In this document: positions 16,358 through 22,791 of the stretch, in pieces
Layout: each line of letters opens with the position of its first letter
Position numbering within the stretch: position 1 is the stretch's first letter
Assembly (NCBI GenBank): GCA_037447605.1
Contig: CM074817.1
Span: 89,198-111,988 of the forward strand
Direction of reading: 5' to 3'
Length of the DNA: 22,791 nucleotides
Source of the DNA: Zygnema circumcarinatum
Lineage: Eukaryota > Streptophyta > Zygnematophyceae > Zygnematales > Zygnemataceae
Notes under the pieces: model-generated
The model's database searches: none
What the model was told of the DNA's origin: nothing
What the model saw: only the letters and a program-made list of their open reading frames with translations
Translations under genes and position numbers: made by a program

Positions 16358-16645
16358 GCACTGATATTCATTTCATTTCCTCTGTCAACACATAACTTGC
16401 TTGCAACGATGCCCAGAAAATCCGGTCAGGCCTAACCCACCTCATAAAAGCAAAATTGTTCACTCCTGAGAGAGTTGGCACCTGCCTTCCTGTACTCGAA
16501 TAGACTTGCCATGGTTAATCCTTCTTCACCTTCAGCAGACGATTCGAAGTCCAGCTTGCAGAGAACAGTCTTCTCTCCTTCACTCCACTTCTTATCTCCC
16601 GACTCATATCGATCCCCCCCAACACCCATTGGAGTTGCTACTTCC

Positions 16646-19600
16646 TTACTCTGTCACATTAGGTCCCGTCTTCTTGTTGCGAAAGCTTTCCTTCAATGAG
16701 CCAAACTTCCTGAAACACTGCGCCTTAGTTTTTCCAGGCACAGCTGCTGCTATGCGTTCCCATCTGCATTTCAACAGGGCAGAAAGTTCTTTTCATCAGT
16801 ATAAGACCCTGTACAATTGCCTGCTGAATCCCAAAGGAGGTTATAGCAATAATGTCGACCTAAGCTCAGTGAAACAGGATGATTATTTCAAACAAAAATT
16901 AGAGTCCAGATTCTGCTCACCTATTCTCCGTCTCCTTCGGGAATGCTTTCAATGCCTTCACAAGAGCGAGTTCCTGTGCCTCTGACCAACTGGGAGCATC
17001 CCCATCCCCTCCACTGCTTGGGGAACTCTTCACAGCACTAAGGGGACTCGCACTCTCCTCCTTCATAGTTCCATTCGGTGTCCCTTCACTCTTCTCTTTA
17101 CCCTTCTTGTCGTCTGGGGATCTTGGTTCTACATGGTTGGAGTCCACACCATTAGAAGCCTCCTGTGCCTTTCCCTTCACAGCTTTTGCCCCTTTGCTTT
17201 CTGCTCCCTTTACGCCATTGGCTGTCGGAGAGGAGAGAGTCACAGAATCGGCTGCTTCATCCCGTGTGGAGAGTGGGGATGCTATGTCCTTCGGATTCTT
17301 ACGCTTCTGCAGAGCATCGCATCAGATGGGCTTTAAGATGTATTCAAGCTAAACAAAATAGGCGCCAGAAAATTATCAACAAGGGCGGGACAACAAGTCG
17401 CCAGAGTCATAAACCTGAGCAATCCAAGCAGTCAAATGAAGAGATGGATAGGCGTGTGAAAAAGGGGAGTGGAGAAGGGAGGGGGGAGGGGATGTGGGGC
17501 CGCTGAGGGCATTCAAAGTAGAGTGAACATGGATACACGGTAAAGGTAAGGAAATTCTCACCAGCAGAAACGAATCAAATGCCTTGGAGTCATCTGGTTT
17601 CTGAAGCAATACAGTCTTCACAGCTTTCAGAATCTCTTCTACAGTTCGTCCTGTGCCAATGTACTCAGAAATAACTTCCCAGCGTTGGCTTGTCCCCTTG
17701 GGATACTTGGTCAGCCCTTTCCTCAACAAATCTACTTCTTCCTTAGGCCACGGCCTCTCTTTCTTCCCTTCTGCCTGTTTCTTTGCATCTGGCGTTTTAC
17801 TTTGCCCCGCCTTCTTTCCGTCAGTTCCTTTCTTTCCGTCCCCTCCCTTCACTTCCGCCCCCTTTGCAACTCCATTCGCTCCACCCTCCTTATGCTCTTT
17901 TCCACTACTTCCATGCAGAACCCCATTCTGCAATGTGCCACCTGGCTTCGCCTCATTGGGCCTCGGTCCCCCAGAGGCTGCGAACTCCGCATCTGCTGCC
18001 TCCTCTGCCTCCGCATCGCCAGCTGGCACAATTCCATCCCATTGTCCCTCTTCCACAACCACTCCATGCCATCTCCGGAGAGTGATGGCCCTCCTCCCTG
18101 CATCAGAAAATGTCTCAATGCGTTCGCACAAAGCTTTAATCTGCTCAATATCTAATGAATGGCAAAGCGTTTCAACATGGTCATCAGATACTCCCCAGGG
18201 CTGCGCAATGCAGTCTGTGGAAGCTGTCCTCAGTCGGGACCTCTCTTTTCGCAGCAGCTTCTTCTCCTTCTCCTTCACTTTCCTTAGCTGAGCAGCCTCC
18301 TCTGCTGCTCGCTTATCTTCTTCGTCCTTTCTCACTCTCTCCTCCTCTGCTGCTTTCTTCTCCTCTTCCTCCGCAGCTCGCTTCGCCGCATTCTTCATTT
18401 CCTTCTTCCGCTGCTTCTCCTTTTTCTCATCCTCCTTCCGCTTCGAGATTCGAGGATCTCGTCGATACGCGTTCTCCACCAGAGTCCGAATTCGAGAATT
18501 TTCCTCTTTTTTTGCCTTCTCTCTCAACTTCGAATTTTGCCGCTCCATCCATCTCTTATGCTCCCGGCTCTCTGCCGATTCTATATCAAACTCATCCTCA
18601 TTCGGAAACTCTCTCCAGGACTTGAAGCTCCACCAAAAGTCGTAGAATTTATCCACTTCTTCCATTGGGGTGTCGGTATCCCCAGGCATCATGGCAGGCT
18701 GGTGCACAGACCACCTTCCATTTCGCATAAATACAGGTCCGAATACTTTGAAAAATTCTTCGGAGGAACAATCTGAAGGCACGTAGTCATCGAACTCATC
18801 CGTAGAATCGAAGTTTCGGCGTTTCACCGGGTCTGTCAAAACCTCGTATGCTGTCTGAATTGCCTTAAACCGCGTCTCGATTTCTTCCTTCTTCACCGCC
18901 TTCGCCTCCTCCGTCTCCTCCTCAAGAAGCAGTGCAGCCTGCTTATCGGGATGGTGCTTCAAGGCTGCGTCTCTGAACAGTGCAGCAAAATAGAAAACCA
19001 ACCCGTTGCAAAATTAATCACAATAGCACAGTATGTAGCTGCTGCTATGGGACCTTTACTAGTGATTTACGAAGAGCAACTAGCAACAGCTCAGCTATGT
19101 ATGCATGATAAGTTCATTCGCTTATCGCAAGAGACTGCATAGAAAAAATCAAATTCAAAATAAAGCAAACGTGCTGCTATGTCGACAAAAAGCATGGCTT
19201 GATCATGGTCGAAAGAAGTCACCATTTAAGTAAAAGCAATCGTGATCTCTGCCTAACATCCTATGGCATGGTTTGGGTTGCATATCAAAATGACGCTTTG
19301 CTGCGACATGGAATCCTGGAAGAAAGGCTACAAAAACAGAAACTATTTTATGAAAGGGACCATTTCCTCTAACCCGCCACCGAGGGGGAACACCTGTCAA
19401 CTCCTGCAACTAAACTACAGTAAGAGAAAACATGAAATCACACCTTCAAATACATCAATGACTTCTAAATACTGAAAGGGAACTGACTCCGACCAGAGGA
19501 ATAGGGGCGGGGCAGGGGAAAGGAGACACAGAAAAGGGAGAGAGAGAGGGCGAGAGCGAGAGAGAGGGGAGAGAAGCTTACAAACAATACTACTCCACGA

Positions 19601-19993
19601 CATGCGAAGGTAGTTGTGAGAGAATACTCACCGATAAGCCTTCCGAATCTGATCGTCGTTCGCGAGATAGCGGAGGTGAGCAAGCCCGAGCAACGCATAG
19701 TGGTCCTGCTGCAGCCCCTCCTTCCCTTTCTTTTTCGACTTCCCGCTCTCCCACGCGGAGGAGTCAGTTGCAGGAGACGACTCTGACTTCAGCGCCGCCT
19801 GCTCTTCTTCAGCAGAAGGGTCCGCCGACTTGTCAGAAACTCCCCGAAGGCGCAGCGCGGCAGCGTGGAAGAGGTGGCCTGCAGGCTCCTTCCCGTGAGC
19901 TTTCTGAAGCTCAGCCATGGAGGAAAACACGGCCCATCCGCCTTCTGGAACGAGGGCAGGATCATGGCCGATGGTTTTCGGAAAGCGAGGCAT
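16646..19993 (-). CDS. ZRF1: ZRF1/GlsA-type Zuotin J-protein (DNAJC2 family)
   Basis: Four minus-strand exons: 19993-19632, 18972-17562, 17306-16921, 16763-16646; 2277 bases, 758 residues, phases closing exactly. The family acts as an Hsp70 co-chaperone on ribosomes and as a chromatin regulator; in Volvox (GlsA) and Arabidopsis it controls asymmetric division and development. The J domain runs from about 97 (DHYALLGL) with the catalytic HPD at 128-130, which binds Hsp70. Then come the Zuotin homology region (STDEFDDYVPSDCS, YDFWWSFKSWREFP), a charged Lys/Glu/Ala helix typical of the ribosome-binding domain, a Gly/Lys-rich linker near 440-525, SANT domain 1 at about 527-577 (WPKEEVDLLRKG...RWEVISEYI), a second Lys/Ser-rich linker, and SANT domain 2 at about 695-755 (SWSEAQELALVKAL, RWERIAAAVPGKT, QCFRKF). 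The length is slightly above the usual 620-660 because of the linkers. The start ATG at 19993 (MPRFPKT) is the first in frame. Confidence 0.95.
19505..19570. repeat. GA-rich tract in ZRF1 intron 1
   Basis: GGGGAAAGGAGA and GAGAGAGAGGGCGAGAGCGAG words on the plus strand; CT-rich in the sense strand, close to the donor at 19631. Confidence 0.8.
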
Positions 19994-20104
19994 CTTGAGG
20001 GAGCTATGTCGCAAAAGAGTCAGGATTCAGGGGAGTTGGAGAGAGAGGAGAGGCTGTTTTGCAGGAGGAAAGGAGAGAAAGAAAGGAGGCACAGCAGCCA
20101 AACC

Positions 20105-20338
20105 CTAATCCTGATCAGGATCAGGAAGATGCTGCAGAAGCTGCAGATTTTTGGAATATTGCTTGATTTTGGTTATGAAATGTTCAATAGATGGTCGAAA
20201 TCGATGCTTAGATTGATCATAATCTCGACTGAAGGAGGCAAAAAGATGAAAATTTTGCGTCTGGAGGAAGGAAATGGAGGCGGAGGAAGGCTGCTGTGAG
20301 AGCTGGCGGAGGCGGCTGAGGGCGCGAAGTGGACCCAT
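20105..20338 (-). CDS. Small open frame with a mitochondrial presequence-like start (unproven)
   Basis: A true ATG at 20338-20336 opens a frame of 77 codons. The N-terminus (MGPLRALSRLRQLSQQ) is Arg-, Ser- and Leu-rich without acidic residues, like a mitochondrial targeting helix, and the rest is basic with an acidic end. It is not recognised as a named family. It lies on the ZRF1 strand 112 bases before the ZRF1 start, so it could be an upstream open frame of that mRNA, a first exon of something else, or chance. Confidence 0.25.
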   Translation of the reverse strand: MGPLRALSRLRQLSQQPSSASISFLQTQNFHLFASFSRDYDQSKHRFRPSIEHFITKIKQYSKNLQLLQHLPDPDQD

Positions 20339-21074
20339 GCATCGGAGGGTGGATCGGCGGCTAAAATTGCGGCGATCGAGAAGATCAAGATCAACGACGA
20401 TATCAAAAATGAGGGTTCAAAAATAGTGGGTCCAGGAAGGATGTGGGGGGTCCAACACGAGGTTCATTGCACCTGGACGGAAGGTAAAGATTTCGGGTCG
20501 AAGGTTACTGTAACCTGATTGGCTGGTTGAGATTATACCCCTTTTGTACCCGAACCTAAAACGAAATGTGTGCCAATCCGCATGACGCCATGCTCAAGCA
20601 TATGCTAAAACCTCATATCACCCTCTCGGCTACGACAAGGTGAAACTCGCAGTTCTATGGACGCGCTGTTCAGTAATTCACGATGCGATAAACTACATAA
20701 AACAACCGTGCGAATTCCACCGTCGTTTAATGGGAATCTAAGATCCAGATTTGCCACATCACACAGATACAAAACACATCTCTTTCTACTAAAAGGAACC
20801 GTCCGATGTGGCATATCAAATCCAAATGATCTAAAGAGATTGTAAAACATGCACTGTAAAAATTCAAGATCTCCTATCGCATCTTTTGAAATCTCCCGCC
20901 TCGAATCTTGTGTCACATAATCAGTCAAACTGTCAACACAATATGAGAAGATACGATGACATAAGACAAAAACGATGACGTCAAGGTACCAAATTCTGCC
21001 AAAATCCCAGAACCAGATTTAGACGCCGATGGCGGACAGAATCTAAAAACGGCCCAAAATTGCCTAAATTTGCA

Positions 21075-21231
21075 CACGTGGCAAATGTTGTCTTGAGCAA
21101 CATCCAATGAGCACTTGCCACGTAGATATTTCAAATCCTATTGACTACGTGGCGCATTTTCATTGGTCGTAGTAAAGACCAAAAAGTTCGCCCATACTGT
21201 ATATTTGAAGCTCGCCCCATATTCCACGTGG
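21075..21231. promoter_or_regulatory. Cluster of ACGT-core boxes upstream of the expansin
   Basis: CACGTGGC at 21075-21082, GCCACGTA near 21118-21124, TACGTGGC near 21146-21153 and CCACGTGG at 21224-21231. These match plant G-box/ABRE cores bound by bZIP factors. Two CCAAT-type words (CCAATGAG, CATTGG) lie between them. Confidence 0.5.
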
Positions 21232-21398
21232 TGGCCCCTGAGTCGCTCCGAGATCCCCGGGACACGCACGCGCGGCGCGACCCACGCTGATTTCGTACAG
21301 TACGGCGGCGGTCCTCGCCGACGGGGCCGGCGGGCGGGCGCCGACCGCGACTGCGAGTCGTTTCGCGGCTTGGCGCGCTGCGTGTGGGACGAGTAGAA

Positions 21399-21680
21399 AG
21401 CGGGAGGGAGAGGAGAGGAGAGGGAGGGAGAGCAGGAGAGAGAGGGGGTGAGGGAGGAGGAGAGGGATAAGAGAGAGAGGGAGAGCAAGGAGTTTAAAAA
21501 GTGATAGGGGGAGAGAGGAGGTGACGGAGAAGGCGTGAGAGTGGGATATCAGGTGAGATTGGGAGATTGGGAATAGAAAGAGAGAGCAGAGAGAGGGGGA
21601 GACGAACGAGTAGGAGAGTGGGAGAGGAGAGAGGGAAGGCGAGAGGGAGGGAGAGGAAAGGAGCGCAGCAATTAGAGCAG
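21399..21680. repeat. Purine-rich (GGGAGA/GAGAGG) tract before the expansin start
   Basis: Almost uninterrupted G and A on the plus strand, ending about 25 bases before the start codon, so part of it is probably 5' leader. GAGA-type promoter elements are known in plants. Confidence 0.8.
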
Positions 21681-21704
21681 CTGCTGAAGGAAGGAAGGGG
21701 GCTC

Positions 21705-22780
21705 ATGTCTCTTCATATGTACACGCAGTGGCGCCTTCTCCCTCTCGCAGCAGTAATTTATTACTTTGCACATGCTTCTGTTGCCTCCGCACTCTATGGA
21801 GGGCTCTCAGGGACTACCACCGCCACGTGGTATGGGGCTCCTGAAGGCGACGGATCGGACGGTATGTCCGATTAATATTAAACTATATAAATTTCTATTT
21901 TTTTATTCTATAAAAAATTCTTCGATGAAATAGGCTGATCGCAACGAAAAATTTCATGTTGAGAGTTCTCCTTTGACCTTTCCCTTCTATTTGGCGCATT
22001 TTCTAATCCATATACAGAGCTGAATGCCCCCTTTCTTTCCTGCAGGCGGAGCTTGCGGCTATGGGCCCCTCTCCCACACTCCATATCAAGCGTTTATTGT
22101 CGCTGGGAGCGCCCCCCTCTTTTTGAATGGAGCCGGGTGTGGAGCATGCTACCAGGTAACGCTCTCCCTTCCGCTCCCTGTCCCACTCCCACTCCCTCTT
22201 CCATTCCCACTCCCACTCCCTCTGCCTCTCTCACTCTCTCTCCCACCCACTCCCACTCCCTCTTCCACTCCCACCTCACTCTCACTCTCACTCTCTCACT
22301 CCCACTCCCACTCCCACTCCCACTCCCTCTCCCACTCCCACTCCCACTCCCTCTCCCACTCCCTCTCCCTCTCCCTCCCAGCAAGCCCTCCCTATCCTCC
22401 CCTCATTCTAACCCCCCCTCCACGCAGTCACCATTTCCGCCAGCTCTCGAACGGGCTCCCTCCCTTGCAGACGGACACAAACGATCCAAAAGGATCCTAA
22501 ACTCGCGCGATTGACGAGTCCCTTGGTAAATCCTGACCGTCGATGCTGCGGTTGGGCGGGCGGACGGAATCGGTTGGGGGCAGGTCCAGTGCACGAGCAG
22601 CAGCCTGTGCTCGGCGACGGGCGTCGTGGTCGCGGTGACCGACCTCTGTCCGGGCGGCGACTTCTGCGGCGGCGGCAACACGCACTTCGACCTGAGCGGG
22701 GCGGCCTTCGGGGCGCTGGCGGTGCCGGGGCGGGCCAATGACCTGCGGACACTTGGCGTGCTCACCGTCGCCTACGACCG
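21705..22780 (+). CDS. EXPB: Beta-expansin (partial, 3' end beyond window)
   Basis: Three exons are visible: 21705-21861, 22046-22155, 22584-22780; the last ends in a likely donor (CCG|GTAGGC) ten bases before the window end, so the C-terminal domain is missing. Expansins are secreted proteins that loosen cell walls without hydrolysis. A signal peptide of about 29 residues (hydrophobic LLPLAAVIYYFAHASVASA) precedes the GH45-like domain: TATWYGAPEGDGSDGGACGYG, NGAGCGACYQ, VQCTSSSLC, VTDLCPGG, and the signature NTHFDLSGAAF holding the HFD motif. The paired cysteines are present. The GDGSDGGACGYG pattern fits beta- more than alpha-expansins. If not spliced, TAG at 22782 would end it without a carbohydrate-binding domain, which is less likely. 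Exon 3 is strikingly GC-rich, unlike exon 1 and intron 1. Intron 2 carries the CACTCC microsatellite. Confidence 0.9.
22160..22380 (+). repeat. CACTCC/CTCTCC microsatellite in expansin intron 2
   Basis: Hexamers CCCACT and CCCTCT alternate with CTCACTCT runs, between the donor at 22156 and the acceptor at 22583. Reading through gives Ser/Pro/Leu/His repeats only. Confidence 0.9.
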
Positions 22781-22791
22781 GTAGGCGCACG

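Larger units (their letters stand above)
14769..16645. other. Convergent intergenic region between F-box gene and ZRF1
   Basis: Nearly 1.9 kb without a gene I can support. It carries a GA-rich tract (15545-15755) and ordinary AT-rich sequence. A plus-strand open frame at 15708-16055 is Ser/Pro-rich and starts inside the GA tract. A TTTATT at 16352-16357 (AATAAA on the minus strand) lies about 290 bases beyond the ZRF1 stop. Confidence 0.5.
19994..21704. promoter_or_regulatory. Divergent upstream region, ZRF1 and beta-expansin
   Basis: About 1.7 kb. Near ZRF1 it has an AAACCCTAA telo-box (20100-20108) and a small open frame (20338-20105). The middle part is AT-rich with an imperfect inverted repeat (TGCCACATC at 20752-20760, GATGTGGCA at 20805-20813). 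Near the expansin are ACGT boxes, a short GC-rich island (21240-21390) and a long purine tract. Confidence 0.5.

Noticed and set aside
17653-18291. 212-codon plus-strand open frame
   Set aside because: It is the antisense shadow of the large ZRF1 exon, whose minus-strand frame has clear J-protein and SANT similarity.
20605-20928. 107-codon minus-strand open frame between ZRF1 and expansin
   Set aside because: It has no ATG at its start (TTG), no recognised motif, and covers an AT-rich imperfect inverted repeat.
21163-21396. GC-rich plus-strand frame ending CVWDE
   Set aside because: It is probably a promoter GC island; no signal peptide, domain or splice link to the expansin could be shown.
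22024-22514. Two overlapping plus-strand frames of Ser/Pro/Leu repeats after expansin exon 2
   Set aside because: They read through the donor GTAACG at 22156 into the CACTCC microsatellite; splicing to 22584 gives the conserved expansin sequence instead.

Overview
The window is nuclear DNA from a green plant-lineage eukaryote. Genes are broken by short spliceosomal introns with GT..AG borders. Proteins are of plant type: a plant-style Miro GTPase tail, a beta-expansin, and a GlsA/ZRF1 J-protein with SANT domains. Plant-type telomere-like TTTAGGG repeats and AAACCCTA boxes also occur. The strong CT/GA microsatellite content of introns and untranslated regions, with very GC-rich exons beside AT-rich ones, would suit a streptophyte alga (for example a zygnematophyte) or an early land plant. 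That placement is inference.

Six gene models alternate strictly in strand: DEAD-box-like helicase (minus, runs off the left end), family 2 glycosyltransferase (plus, 2191-4960), mitochondrial Rho GTPase Miro (minus, 12408-5653), F-box protein with an unrecognised tail (plus, 13417-14768), ZRF1/GlsA-type Zuotin J-protein (minus, 19993-16646) and beta-expansin (plus, from 21705, cut by the right end). They therefore form three divergent intervals (1655-2190, 12409-13416, 19994-21704) and two convergent ones (4961-5652, 14769-16645). I rebuilt exons by hand from splice sites, reading frame and family alignment from memory. Frames close exactly for the glycosyltransferase (5 exons, 441 aa), ZRF1 (4 exons, 758 aa) and the F-box model (2 exons, 275 aa). 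For Miro 13 exons are placed with consistent phases, but one expected exon in the second GTPase domain cannot be read cleanly.

Between and inside these genes lies much simple-sequence and palindromic DNA. The main blocks are a roughly 550-base CCCCCT-rich tract inside a Miro intron, a cluster of CACGTG boxes beside it, a palindromic CCAAT/CATG array in the Miro/F-box divergent interval, ACGT boxes and a purine tract before the expansin, and a 10-N gap beside a C tract at 5282-5313.

The genes look like ordinary, functionally unrelated eukaryotic housekeeping and cell-wall genes. I see no operon-like system, mobile element, CRISPR array or RNA gene. The most interesting points are the unreadable Miro exon, a hydrophobic alternative Miro tail made by intron retention, a microsatellite translated at the helicase P-loop position, the palindromic promoter array and the novel F-box fusion protein.
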